Shown one piece after another: positions 25,091 to 37,258 of a stretch of 64,000 nt of DNA (positions are counted from its first letter, which is position 1; each line of letters starts with the position of its first letter). The translations under genes and the position numbers were made by a program. The notes under the pieces are model-generated. The model was not told the DNA's origin. It did no database searches and was given only the letters and a program-made list of their open reading frames with translations. Origin of the DNA: Tetrahymena elliotti 4EA (lineage: Eukaryota > Ciliophora > Oligohymenophorea > Hymenostomatida > Tetrahymenidae); NCBI GenBank assembly GCA_000231825.2, contig JH720370.1, positions 238,292 through 302,291 of the forward strand, given 5' to 3'.

Positions 25091-25403
25091 TCACTGTTTC
25101 TTAGAGTTTTATATGCATTTTGTTAGGAGGTCAGTTTCATTCTATTTTTTATAATTTATGTTAGCAACAAATAAACAATAAAATATTTTCATCTGGTAAT
25201 TTTCATAATAATTAAATGATTATAAATCGTATTACTTTGCAAGATCTCCAATCTTTATGGAATAAATTTAAGCAATCTGTTAAATTTTTATTTTATTAAA
25301 AGCACCCTTACTGCATCATTAACCTTTTAGCAGTTTCATACTAAGGATCTGTTTCTTTAAGTGAATCGCATTTATCACAAAATTCGTTACTGGATGATGA
25401 CAT
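25091..25403 (-). CDS. Twin CX9C mitochondrial protein, COA4-like
   Basis: Two exons (25403-25236 and 25141-25091) around a 94-bp intron, phase 0, giving 72 residues. The core is GCFQQNKNLTDCL, then HKDWRSC, then KNETDLLTKC: two Cys-x9-Cys pairs separated by ten residues. This is the CHCH fold imported into the mitochondrial intermembrane space by the Mia40 disulfide relay. The inter-helix segment HKDWRSC closely resembles HQDWRQC of animal COA4 (yeast Cmc3 family), a cytochrome c oxidase assembly factor, so COA4-like is the best name by eye. Two more Cys (FCDKC) precede the core. The short size is normal for the family. Confidence 0.85.
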
Positions 25404-26492
25404 TTTCTTACTTGCTTAAAGTTTGATAAATATTAATTTTTTAATTTAGTTTGTGAACAAAGTATTATCAAAAACTAATAAAGATTTTGATAACAAACAA
25501 TACCTCTATTTAAATTTTATCAAAAATTGTAAATTTATTGATGCCGATTTCATTTCTATTTTACATTCTACATAATATTATTTATCACTAAATACTAAAA
25601 AACTTACTGAAATACTACATTTTTAAAACATTTCTTATTTAAAAATAGCTACATACATACATTTCTATCTTAAATTAATTTTCTAAAAAATTTCTAACTA
25701 AAATAAATTTATAAATATTACTTAGAAAGTATAATATCAAACATGATTGCAAAATTGTTATTTTTGATATCTTACTTTCTTTTTTCAATTCCTTACATTT
25801 TCACTTAATAAAACAAAAAATTCTAAAAATGCCATAAACATATTTTTAATCATTAAAACTGCATTTATTATTTATTTAAATAATTAATAGTGTGAGAATT
25901 GTTGAGAGGTAACAATTAATTAATGCTTGAAATATTATAATTTTTTTTTTAATTCAAAACATGATACAATCCAATCCAATCTATTAGATGTTAAATTAAA
26001 ACAGTAAAAGAGATGGGCGTTTTAAAAAAGAATTTAAAAGAGAAAAAAAATATTTAATTTTATCAATTAAAATTAAATTTATTTTACAAGATTTAATATA
26101 ATTTATTCATTTATTTAATTTTGCATTAAAATTATAAAATAAATATGAAATGATATTTTGAAATGAATGAGTTAGTGAGCGAGTGAATAAATATGTTGTT
26201 TTTATTAATAACTTGAGAAAGCATGCAAAAGATATATTGAATCTTTCTTTCATTTATTTTAGTAAGGAAAATAAATGAAATAATAAAATGGATTGAAATA
26301 TCATGGAAATAGTAATGAAGAAGTATTTATTTGCTTGTTTGATTTATTGAATTTTGAATTTACTTCCCTTTCATTTTGATAAGGAAAGGTTTGAAAGATA
26401 AAAGGTTTGGAAATAAAAAAATAAGAAATATTATATTAAATTATTGAAAAGAAAAAGGAAAAATAAAAGCTAAATAAGATAAATTAGAGGAA
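25404..26492. other. Divergent intergenic region
   Basis: Separates the COA4-like (-) and ACP-like (+) genes, both nuclear genes for mitochondrial-type proteins, and should contain both promoters. It has short GAATGAGTTAGTGAGCGAGTG and AAATGAAAT-type runs near 26160-26290, but no recognisable gene. Confidence 0.45.
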
Positions 26493-27564
26493 ATGATGCA
26501 AAATTTAAAGAAGTTTATGAGCAAGACTGTCCAAGTCTAACCCGTTTCTTTCAACTAAATTCCCAAGGCTTTCTACAATTTCCCTGAATACAGAACTGGT
26601 GGTGTCCAAGCCAACGTAATATATAAATAAATTATATTAAGTCTAATAGAGTTATAGCTATTGTTGTTATTCCACTATGCAAGCAGATTCAAAGATTTAT
26701 CAAATTATTTAGATCATAAATTTCAAGAATTAAATATCAAAATGTAAGAATAGAGAGGGATTTTAACAGAAAAAAAAATATAAAAAAAGCAATTAATCAA
26801 ATGAGATGAAGTGTATATAAGTCATCTACAGAACATATGTTTTTACTGCAGCCTAGCAAAGAGAAATGGACTGAAAGTTAGAATATTAAAATGATTAATC
26901 AAAGCAATTGTATTTAATCTAAATTTCAATTATGTCTATGCAAAAAATTAATAATTTTTAACATGACGATTGAAATTTTCTTCAAAGAGTTTTAAAAATC
27001 CAAATTATGTAAGTAGCATTATAGAGTTAAGCAATCTTATATAGAAATTGCTACTTTGAAAACTTTAAAATTCATAAGATATTTAGATATCTATAAATCT
27101 ATTTATATAAAAATTGATATAAAACAAAGCAGCTGCAGTAGTGTATTTGATTGATGAAATTAATATTATTGAAAACATGATTGATTGTTTGTTTGATTGA
27201 TTTAATACTTATTTGATAAATCTTTAAATTAATAAATAAATTAAAATCAATAAAATGATAATGATAAATTGTTTACAATTATTTTATTATTTAATATTAA
27301 TAGCCTGGTATTACTGCTAAGAGAATCATTAAATGTGTTGGCGAAAGATTGAGAAAGTACGATCCTGCTAGATGGGAAAATGTTCCTATTACTTTTAAGA
27401 CTCACTTCAGAGATGAAAACGGTTATAGTGATGTTGCCACCTCTATCTAAATTCATGATGCCTTAGAAAAGGAATTCGGTATTGATGTTAAGGATAGATT
27501 GGCCTTGGTCACTGACATTGAAACTGCCTTCTACATTGTTATGAGTCACCACGACCCTCTATGA
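26493..27564 (+). CDS. Acyl-carrier-protein-like protein lacking the phosphopantetheine serine
   Basis: Two exons (26493-26615 and 27304-27564) with a 688-bp intron, phase 0, giving 127 residues. The second exon reads as an acyl carrier protein: VGERLRKYDPARWENVPIT, then FRDENGYSDVATSIQIHDAL, EKEFGIDVKDRLALVT and IETAFYIVM. Aligned on EFGI, the usual DSL site of ACP falls on DVA, so the serine that accepts 4'-phosphopantetheine is missing. The basic N-terminus (residues 1-41) fits a mitochondrial presequence. ACPs (NDUFAB1) are structural subunits of complex I and partners of LYR proteins, so a purely structural ACP is plausible (inference). Codon use in exon 2 is strongly biased to C-ending codons, unlike neighbours, suggesting high expression. 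Confidence 0.75.
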
Positions 27565-28737
27565 GAGAATTTAAAAATACTTAAAAAAATCAAATAGATA
27601 TTAACAAGAATAATAGAAAATATATTATTGCTTCTGACAATATGCCTCTATTATTTCTCAAAAATCTCAACATAATTAAAAGCTTTCTTGCTTTGATTTA
27701 ACAAAATTTATGCATTATTTCATTCTCTAACAATATGTGCATATATTCGTATTTTGTTATCAATTAGCTGCTTGCATCACCTTTATTCATTCATTCTTCT
27801 TTATTTTCTTACTAAAAAAGAGATGTTTTTCATTCGTTTTCATTTATAAAAAAGTTTTGTTTTACATTAAATAAAAAATGTTTTTTTAGTTTTCAAAAAT
27901 ACTACTGTTAAAGCAGTTATAAAAAATATAAAATTAGTTACTCTCTTCATTATTTAAATTTTATTTCTCTATTACTATTAGTAATTTGCTATTTTTGATA
28001 GAATAGATTTAATTGATGTAAAATAAAATGCAAAAAAATTAAATTTGTGATTTGAAAATAGCAAAATAGTTATTTTTTAAATAACTAATTTATGGATGGA
28101 TGGCTGAAGAGGGAGAATAAAACTTATCACTCAATGATTTAAAAAAGAATTTTTTGTTCTATTACAATTTGGAATATTAATCTAACAAATTTTTAGATAT
28201 TATTAAAGAGTTACAATTTAAGTAAGTCTATGCTAAATAATTAAGAAATTAATAAAACTCTAAAAACTAAAAGAAAATATCAATTTTTAAGAATTTATTT
28301 ACGATTGAAAGATATTAAAGAATTTAATTTTTTAAAGAGTTGATTTGTGATTAACAGTTGAGGGAGAATTAATTAGACTCATCATTCAAAATATAATATA
28401 ATTTTATTCTATTACAAAGAATTTTGAATATTAATCTAACATAGCTTTGAAATCTTATTGATAGCTAGGGTAAGAGTAAGAATATGTTATTTTATGAAGA
28501 AATTGATATTACTCTAAATCTTATTTTGTGATTTAAAATTTTAATGTTTAATTTTAAAAATATCTTTAAGCAATTTCAAAATCAGTTCTTGCTTTTTTAA
28601 ATAAGATTTTTTGCATTTTTATGAAGAAATATTGTTTTGAAAATTTTTGATTGATAACATAAATAAGTAAATAAAAAATAATTGAAGCAATAAAAATAAA
28701 AGATTCTCTTCAAATCAAACTAATTTTCAAAAAAAAC
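27565..28737. repeat. Intergenic with a diverged direct repeat (about 28100-28215 and 28350-28465)
   Basis: Two segments about 250 bp apart share the order GAGGGAGAATWAA, CTYATCAYTCAA, TTCTATTACAA, GAATATTAATCTAACA. The first is at about 28108-28200 and the second at about 28360-28450. The shared words are nearly identical and the spacing between them is kept, so they are diverged copies. No coding frame was found in either. Confidence 0.65.
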
Positions 28738-31700
28738 ATGAAAAGTAGAATAAATTTAAAGCTCCTTCTATTATTGATAGGAATAGTTGTTTCTCTTGCA
28801 AAAGGCGTATGGATTATTATATTTTCAATACCTCAAATATTTTTAATGTTGAAATCATCTATTGTTAATATTATTTTAGATTTAATTAATAAATCATTCA
28901 CTCATCTTTACTCATTTTTTAAGATTATTTATTCGCAATGAAGATTAATCGAATTATTGATTAAAATAAAAAAAAATATTTTTTCTAAAAAGGACATCGA
29001 GCATGGTCATGGAAAATAATAAAGATAAAGCTATAAATAAATAAATCATAAAATTTCTGATTAAATTGATAGCGATTAAGCAAATGATAAATAATATTAC
29101 ACACCAACTGAATTACTTAAAGAATAGTATGAAGTTAGAAATAAATTTAAAAATATTTGTGGTGATTTTGATTTATCTGATGATGGTTAATGGCCAGTTT
29201 CAGAAATTGATGCATCTTAGATAGCATAAAAGATGTTTGCATTTAATCTTAAGGATCCTAGAGATATTTATGACATTATTGTAAACTAAAAGGAGATTGA
29301 CACTATTTATTGGACATAAATTATTGGCAAACTACAGCCATGGATTATCATGATTTTAGTTTGTTTGATAGGTTAATGCATATGCTGCTGTCAAATATTT
29401 TGCATTCCTGAGCTTAAAATATTTCGTCGTTGTTGCTAAATAGACTTTAATAAAGAAACTGAAAATAATTGGGAGAAGAACTTTTATTTTTTTTTGATAG
29501 TTATTTTTGGAGGTTTAATATTTTTTATTGGTGGTTGCATATTTATGTCCTCTGATTTTGACATCAGTTAAAATCAATTTCAATGTACAATACTCTGGTC
29601 TTAAAAAGTTCTCCTAGGTGTAGATAAACAAAATTAAACTGCTTTATAATTCTATGATGAAGGTAATATCAAAGACCAACAAACTACCATGAAGTATAGC
29701 TATGATGAAGATGGAGAATCTGATAACTTTAGTAGAAATAGCACTTGGGTAGCCAATTATGGCGGAGTAGATGTCATCAAATTCTAATTTTAGCAATTGA
29801 GTGAATTCTTTTAAACTATTTAAGATAAAGAAAGTGCTAAATAGATTAAAGATATATAAGTTAATCCATTCTATGATGAATACAACAATGTATAATCTAT
29901 GATTCCACAACTCTATGAAAAACATAAGGTAAAAATTTAAAATAATTTCAATCAAATCACTAAATATTTAACAGGATATTCTAATTCACTCAAGCTTAAT
30001 TAAGTTAACTTAAAATTTAAATAAAATTTGGTAACTACTTTTAATATTTTTAAAAAAATAAAAACAAAAAATATGAGCTTTTTATCTATTTAAAATTAAA
30101 AATAAATTCAAAGGTTTTATATTAAGTTTGCTTTATTTAAAAAAGGGAATTTTCCAAGTTAATTTGTTTAAATGCTTTATTAAAATGAATAATCAATCTA
30201 TTATAAAAATTTTTAAATATAAAATAAGTACTATGAGTTTCTTTGTTTTAATTTAAAAATTAAATTGCTTTATAAAAAATATTAAAGTTTGTTTATTTAA
30301 AAAAAGGGGAAATAATTAGTGAATCCCAATTCAATAGATCAAGTAACTTATATGAATAATTAATTTATTGGATAGATAGGACCATTACAAACGATAGGTA
30401 CCATAGGATGGTTGCTATCGAATGAAATTAAGTCTAGAAAATTTAAAATAGACTTTATAGGTGAAGTATAAAAACATTCAAGTCACTTAGAGGAAGTAAG
30501 AGAAGAAATATCAAGCAATGCTCTTGAGGCTAAAAATGAAATAGATAAAATAACATATTTAGCCAATATATATTTAAAAAAAGTTGATAATCTTATTGAT
30601 TAGTATAAGCCTTTTGTTAGTTAAGGAGTTGATTATATTGAAAAATACTTTGAAGTTGTAATGTTTATGGTATTTTGTGGTCTAGTTGGTTTTATTTTTG
30701 TAGCTTGGCCAAAATTTAATAGCTGTGCCTTCTTACTTCATTTGAGCTGGTATTGTAGTACTTGTGTATTAATTGTAGGACTCTTGTTGTGTCTTATCAT
30801 GTTCTCAATAGGAGTTATACTTAATAATGGAGTATGTAAAGCAAGTGAAGATTTTTTAACTAATCCTAATTTCTTCAAAGAAGAACACATAAATGTGACT
30901 TAATAGCTTAAAAATAGTGTAAATTACTGTGTCTTTCACAATAACTCAACATACTTTGATGTTTAAAAGTATTTATAAGAAGTAGAAATTCTTGAAAAAG
31001 CAGTAGATGCCTTTTTAAATTTAAATCTTAGTAAACAGTCTCTCAACAGTAAAATTAATTATGTTCAAAATGTTTTAGATAATGAAAAAAATGCATCTCC
31101 TGTTGCTGCAAGTGAAGCAACAAAAAATTTAAATGATTGGACAGATTTTTCTATCAAAAGTTCTTTACAAACTTCAGAGGGGTAATGTAACATAAGCAGA
31201 GATTAGTGGATTTGGTAAGATAGTGAATGTTCTTACTCTACTATTATTGATTCAAAATAATCCGATTTTGATCTAGGTTTTACAGTTTGTTTGAGAATTA
31301 TAAAAACAAATCCAGATTTTGTAAATAAAAGATACAACGATCAATTTAAAAACTGCAAAGCCAGTATTGAGCAAGAAATTTTCAAAAGATTTAATGCAAT
31401 ATAAAAGTAAGTTAATATATTTCTCTTTTTTAATATAATTTCAAAAAAACAAAATAAGGCTGGTTGGTATGGTATCTATTTTTTACTTTTTGAATACCAA
31501 AAAGAAATTAATTAAACATTTTTATATTTTAAAATAAATTTTATAAATAATCTTTCCCTCTATTAAGTTAAATTTTAATTTAAACAGAATTATGAAAGAA
31601 TTTTTTTTTAAATTATTCAATCCTTTTATAATTTGCTAATTTTTTTACTCTAACAATAGTTATAGAAATTCTGTGAAAGATGTTTTTAGTGGTGTTTTAA

Positions 31701-32398
31701 ATGATCTTAATGATTATAATACTCAAGTAGATAAATTAGATATAGACATTGATAAAATATCAGCAAAACTTAAAAATTTTAACAAAGAATTTGATCAAAT
31801 ATTCTAAGTAGTAACATCAGTAAATGGAGGGTTATAATAGACTCTTGATTGCACTTTTGTAAAAGATACAATAGTTAGAGCTAAGAATTCTATTTGTATC
31901 ACTGCTCTTAATGGAGTATTTTTATATACTGTATTCTTTTTGGCTTCTTCTGTCTTTTTGATATTCTTCAGCTTATTTGTCTGCATATCAGCAGCAAGAA
32001 TCTTGCCAAATAAAGATGAAGAAATATAAAAATAAATGATGCTTTCAACTTTAAATTAAAACTCCTCTTTTGTTATTAATACTTAAAGAGCACAATATAA
32101 TCCAAATGAATCAAGCTATGTTTACAGAAAAGAGTAAAAAAAAGAGTAAAATTCATTGAACAACTCTTATGAGCTTGGTATTTAATACAAGGTAGAAAAA
32201 AATAGCAATATTAATAATAATAACAACATAATATCATCAGATTAAGAAAATTAGCACTAGTCAAATCAGTAATTAAATTAAAAAAATCTTAAAGAACATG
32301 AAAACTCTTTTATCAAAAAGACTAAAAATCAACTGAGAGATATAAATGAAAACGAAAATGATAGTGATAGCTACCATTCTGCATAAAATCACTTTTGA
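28738..32398 (+). CDS. Prominin-like five-transmembrane protein
   Basis: Exon 1 (28738-28806) encodes a signal peptide (LLLLLIGIVVSLAKG); the intron 28807-28992 joins in phase 0. A frame open from 28993 to 31406 follows, then intron 31407-31659 (GTAAGT donor) and exon 31660-32398. The topology is distinctive: N-terminal ectodomain; TM1 (WIIMILVCLIGQCICCCQIF); short Cys-rich loop (FRRCCQIDF); TM2 (FFLIVIFGGLIFFIGG); large ectodomain with coiled-coil character; TM3 and TM4 (VVMFMVFCGLVGFIFVAW and TCVLIVGLLLCLIMFSIGV); second ectodomain with several Cys and NxS/T sites; TM5 (YTVFFLASSVFLIFFSLFVC); polar cytosolic tail. Five helices with two large ectodomains is the prominin layout, a family concentrated on membrane protrusions. 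The segment 30029-30376 is unusually AT- and Lys-rich and could be an additional phase-0 intron, although the frame stays open through it. Confidence 0.7.
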
Positions 32399-33455
32399 AA
32401 ATTGATGGATTTCTTTCTAAATTAAGAGACTTCATCAAGCAAGCAAGCAAGCTTCTTTCTTTCTTGCCTTTCTTCTTTTTAAATTTTAAATCAAATATAC
32501 TTTTTTAAACAAAAATATTTAAAAATTGGTTATAATTAATTATTTATAGATTAGATTAGTAGTGTATACTTTTATAATATTTTTACAGTTTTTAGCAATA
32601 AAATTGTTATCTCAAAAACTTAATTTCTAAATTAACTTTTTTGAAAGAAAATTAAGTATTTATTTAAAAAAAAAGAAGTAAAATATTCATTAGCAACAAG
32701 ATAATTCTAAAAAATAATGATATTTAAAGAAGATTATAATTTATATAAGATAACAATCCAAACACAAAACTAGAGTAAACATTTGTATCTTAATAACATT
32801 TTAAAATATTAAATAGTCATTTAAAAAACTTAATAAATCAATTTACTTTAGAGAAAACAAGCGAAAAATTTGTTCTAAAAAAGAAGTAAGGTCATAGTAA
32901 AGTACATAAATTACAGTCATTCTAATTTATAATTATTATAAATATAAGATAATTAGACTTACACTAAATCATTTGTTTAATTATCTTATTTCAAACATAA
33001 TATGTAGATTTTATAATATTTCCTTTCAGTCTATTTATTTAAAAAACTTAATAGAAAAAAAAAAAATTAAATTAGTTGAAAACAATTAAAAATTAATTTA
33101 AAAAAAAATAAGTAAATACTGGTTAACTGAATTATTTTTTGTTATTTTTGTATATTATCCTCTCAAACATGTTAAAAGATGCAAATTATAAACGAAAGTA
33201 ATAATTTTCTTACAACACAAATGTTTTATTTTAATTTAATAATATTTCTATTTAATTTTCAACAAAATGATTTTTAAAAAATGTACAATAATTATTAATT
33301 AATTGAAAACAAATAAAGATTTATTATTTAAAAAAAGGAAGTAAAGTATTAGTTTACTAGATAGTTTACAGTAATTCTAATATATAATTATTATAAATAT
33401 AAGACAATAATAAAAATCATAAACTAATTTATTAGAATGGATAACTAACTAATAA
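32399..33455. repeat. Degenerate tandem repeat of about 225 bp, four units (about 32540-33420)
   Basis: Between two convergent genes the same ordered landmarks return four times: AAAACTTAAT, then GAAAACAA or GAAAGAAAA, then AAAAAAAGAAGTAAAATATT, then ATTATAAATATAAGA. The AAGAAGTAA-type core occurs near 32668, 32880, 33106 and 33340, spaced about 212-234 bp. Copies 2 and 4 are the most alike (TTACAGTMATTCTAATWTAT followed by AATTATTATAAATATAAGA). No coding frame is supported. Confidence 0.65.
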
Positions 33456-34685
33456 TCATTCTACATAATACTTGAGGGATACAGTAACATCATATGGTAC
33501 ACGAGTTTCTATGTAGGCCATTTCAATGTGGTTATCTACAATGTAGGTATGGAAATCCCAATACCAATTTTCTTTTCTTGGTCTGGTACGCAATTTGTGG
33601 AATTCTTATAGAGCCATTTAACCAAAGTGATTCCAATATAACTTTAAACTTATAAGTGAGTCATTTGTTTCTAAAGATTCTGCAATCATTTTAAGACCAT
33701 TGTCATCAATGTCATTTCTTGTCATATCTAAATGAACTAAAGATCTTGTCTTTGATAATGCTTGGGCAATAACTTTAGCACCATAATGACCTGTACGATT
33801 AGAAGCTAAAATTAAACTTTCTAAAGCACAGTATTCACTGCATAAATATTTAGCTAACGCTTCACATCCTTTGAAAGAAATTTTATTTGCTGTGAGATCA
33901 AGCACTCTTAATTTATTATTTTCTAACAAATGTTCTGTCATTGTATAAATAGCTTCACAATTAAATGCATGCTTTTAAAGAGAAAGTTTTTCAACTGATC
34001 TATTAGATTAGAGCATTTTTGCAAAATGTATTGCTGTTTCTTATCCAATAGAAGTGTAGGTTGGTCTGTCTACATTTAAAACAGCTAATGTATTATTCTA
34101 ATAGTTTAATACTGAAGTTATACCAATCATTCCATCATGAGTGATATCATTATCTCCTAAATTTAATTCAATTAAATTCTTATTAGTGAATAAAATTTCA
34201 ATTATATTCATAGCTCCATTAGTGCGAATTTTATTTGATTCTAGATTTAAATAGCGAAGAGAAAAGTTTTCTTTTAATTGATTAGCTAATTCTTAGCTTC
34301 CAGCAGTTTCAATATCATTTCCCTAAAGATTTAAAGATTCTAGATATGGGCAATTACCAATTAGTTATGCCAAGCTTTCAGCACCAGTATCAGTAATTAA
34401 GTTATAACTGAGATCTATATGGCGAATAATTTCTCCTGATTCCTAAAGAGTCTCACAAAGAATAATTAAATCCTTATCTCTCAAGCGAGAACTAAAATTC
34501 AATTTATCATTTCCTCTAAAAATGATATCTAAACTGTTATTTCCTCCCTATTCATCATTAGAAATAGCATTATGAGAAGGATTAACTAATTCTCGAATAA
34601 GTGCTTTATTAGGTTAATGATGAATTTTTTCACAATGCTCGCTATACTTTTAAGCTATGCTAGATCTTAAATCCTATATATTCAT
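33456..34685 (-). CDS. Leucine-rich repeat (RNI-type) protein, LRRC34-like
   Basis: Single exon of 410 codons, so 409 residues. From about residue 60 the protein is built of 28-29-residue ribonuclease-inhibitor-type LRRs: IRHIDLSYNLITDTGAESLA, LESLNLQGNDIETAGSQELA, LRYLNLESNKIRTNGAMNII, LIELNLGDNDITHDGMIGIT, LRVLDLTANKISFKGCEALA, LVHLDMTRNDIDDNGLKMIA and LISLKLYWNHFG, about nine in all. After the last repeat a short non-LRR tail contains DFHTYIVDNHIEMAYIE. LRRC34-type proteins also end with a short tail after RNI repeats, so that is the closest name I can offer, with modest confidence. RNI repeats are protein-binding surfaces; no enzyme domain is present. Confidence 0.82.
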
Positions 34686-35132
34686 AATAATTTATTTTAA
34701 GGGTATATGAATTTATTAATTTTTGTTAGTAATAAATAATAAAAGTAACAACCCAAAATTTATTTAATCATGCAAATAAATATAATAATAAATTAATGCT
34801 TGATTCATTTTAGTTAATCATTCATACTAAATTGAATTATATGAGCAATTATTTCTTTGTCTTTGTGAAACTATTTCTTGCATGTAAAAACAGAAAAATC
34901 AATAAAAAAAGGTAAAAAAATAAACAGTAAAAAAATCTAAACATAAAAAATATTTTATGAAAAATAAAACAATTTTAAATCAAATTTTTGCTTAATGAAA
35001 AACTAAATTGCCAAAGGAAATTTTTTCTATTTAATTAAAATTGTTTAAATTTTTTATTTGAATTATAAATATAAATGTTGATTGCCAAAAGAATTTTATT
35101 ATTTCAATTAAATTCCTTTGATATTAATTTAT
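34686..35132. other. Intergenic, nothing recognised
   Basis: AT-rich spacer between two minus-strand genes; presumably the promoter of the LRR gene and the 3' UTR of the next. Confidence 0.45.
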
Positions 35133-35828
35133 TCATGTTTAGTTTTCAATCTGTGTAGAATAATTATTAATATCAGAGTTGTATTGTTAAGAATAAACCT
35201 AACTCTTAATTTTGTCATCCAGTAAATATCCTTTTGCTGTCTACTCAAGTATTTTCTTAAATAATTTTTGTATCGATGTAAGTTAGCTTACAATTTGTTA
35301 AGAATTTGTCCCTACATAAATAGATTCACTTGTATTCTTTTTTTAGATTTCTTGAGAAATATTTTGTTATAAAGTTTCTAGCTAATTTTTGATTTGATTT
35401 AATTGCTAATTTATCTATTCAAGATCATAGTTTAAAAGGTTTTCTTAGCTATTCCTTCTCTGTTCAATAAAAGAGATAGTAATTCTACTATCATCGTTGG
35501 AGTAATATGAATAATTATATGGCTAAGTAAGCAAAGAAAATTTTGAGGTAATTTAACTTAATTCATATAAATATTTATTATTTTATTCACTTTTTTACAA
35601 AATTTCTGCAACTTTTTCTATGTTAAAATTATCGTATTGAGATTGAATTAAATGATCTGTGTTATAACTATTATCTTAGCATCTTACTTGAATATATTTA
35701 GCTAACTCTAGAAATTTTTCTAATACCTATTTTGTGTATGTGGTAACCGCTTAGTTGATATCTTCATCAACATCTTTTAATTAATTTTTTTAATTGAATA
35801 TTTAATTGTATAAGCGATTCTACCTCAT
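35133..35828 (-). CDS. Coiled-coil hypothetical protein (231 aa)
   Basis: Intronless frame of 232 codons with many TAA/TAG Gln codons. Helical and Gln/Asn-rich, with likely coiled coils at about residues 15-60 (NQLKDVDEDINQAVTTYTKQ) and 125-160 (LEQINQQLNQIKNQLETLQQ). No signal peptide, membrane helix or recognised domain. It is transcribed divergently from the E2F gene, with 344 bp between the starts. Function unknown. Confidence 0.7.
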
Positions 35829-36172
35829 TTTAGCTTCTCTTTTAATTTATTTATTTATTTTTATATTATTATAAATAACAGGGGGTATTTATTATTTTCA
35901 AAAGCTAATTGTTAAATAATTTATTGTATAATATATAGAGATTGACCAATATTTTTTGGTTCAGAATCTTTTATTTACACCTACCTCTTGTGATTATTCA
36001 TTGAATAAAAATATATGTCTCTAATAGTTGATAGGTTTTTCACTGACTTAAAATCAGCAAGATTTAGAAATTAATTTTTAATAAATTAGCTTAACTATGC
36101 TACTAAAAGATTAATAATTACATAAAAATTTATTCTTAGCTAAATAAATTCTTTTAAAAAATTAGAAATAAA
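35829..36172. promoter_or_regulatory. Bidirectional intergenic promoter region (inferred)
   Basis: The 344-bp AT-rich spacer lies between divergent start codons, so both promoters must lie here or in the genes. No specific element such as an E2F-type TTTSGCGC box was seen. Confidence 0.35.
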
Positions 36173-37258
36173 ATGGTTGATACAATAAGCAATAAAAGTT
36201 AGCTTTCAATAAATGAATAATACTATAATCTTAGTCATGACTAATACAATCAAAATGTTTATGGATAAAAGCAGGGAAGAAATGACTTAGAATAAAATAA
36301 TTAACCAAAAAAATTTGTCAAATATGATACTAGATAAGCTCTATCTGAAAAAAAAGCATTTTTCGAATATCACTAATCAAAGAAAGATTTAAATTATAAT
36401 CACGGAAAGAATAGAACAAATTTCTTTGAAACTAATGTAAGCAATAAAGAAAATTTGAAAAGATAAGATAATTCTCTAAGTATTCTCACAAGAAGATTTA
36501 TGAAATAAATTCGATCTGAGCCAAACTAAACCATTGATTTAAACTAAGTTTCTACAACTTTAGGAGTCCAGAAGAGGAGAATATATGACATCACAAATGT
36601 TTTAGAGGGTAACTTTATTTCATTGAATAGTCAAAAGATCTTATTTTAAAATAAATAAATGTATTTTTTAAAGTAATTTTTAAACGTTATAGGTATTAAT
36701 TATGTCAAAAAAGTATCTAAAAATAAATTAAAATGGATAGGGCCTCACTAATAAGAAGGTAAAGATAACAGAATTATAGCTGAATTAGAGCAATTAACAA
36801 CAGAAGAGATGCTTTTAGATAGAGTAATCGGTGAGTTTTAAGATAAGATAAAAAATTTGAAAAAATAATAAGAGTATTTTTGCTACTTTGATTGTCGGGA
36901 TATTTAATAACTAGGTAAAATTTAGAAAAGAAATGAAAAAACTATAATAATATAGGCTCCAAAGAAAAGTATTATTTAGATCAAAGATTTTCATAGAGAC
37001 GTGAAATAAAATATTGAAATTTAAAAAAACGATGATTAATTATTTGAAAGTGTTAAAAATATAAATATTAACTCTAGATAAGGGACATCAGAGAATACGA
37101 AAAAAGGGTAGTCATAAAGTGAAAATAATTCAATCAAAGTGTTTCAAGTTAATCAGATTTCATCAGTTAATTATAAGAGAAAATAACAAATAAGTGAATA
37201 TGATTAAATGCAGGATATTAATTTACAAGATTAAATAATAGACTAACTAAATAAATGA
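36173..37258 (+). CDS. E2F-family transcription factor
   Basis: Two exons (36173-36608 and 36693-37258) around an 84-bp intron; 334 codons including TGA. Residues 101-165 are a clear E2F winged-helix DNA-binding domain: SLSILTRRFMKQI, IDLNQVSTTLGVQKRRIYDI, TNVLEGI and KNKLKWIG, including the RRIYDITNVLEG recognition signature. A leucine-rich dimerisation coiled coil follows at about 180-215 (ELEQLTTEEMLLDRVIGEF), then the marked-box-like stretch YFDCRDIQQL and IIIQAPKKSIIQI. The tail is Gln/Asn/Ser-rich without a recognisable retinoblastoma-binding motif. E2F binds DNA as a heterodimer with DP and controls S-phase and meiotic genes; ciliates have several E2F/DP genes and which one this is cannot be told here. 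Confidence 0.93.

Noticed and set aside
29644..29955. Minus-strand 103-codon hydrophobic frame
   Set aside because: It is the antisense shadow of an ectodomain of the prominin-like gene, whose plus-strand frame has clear membrane topology and continues far on both sides.
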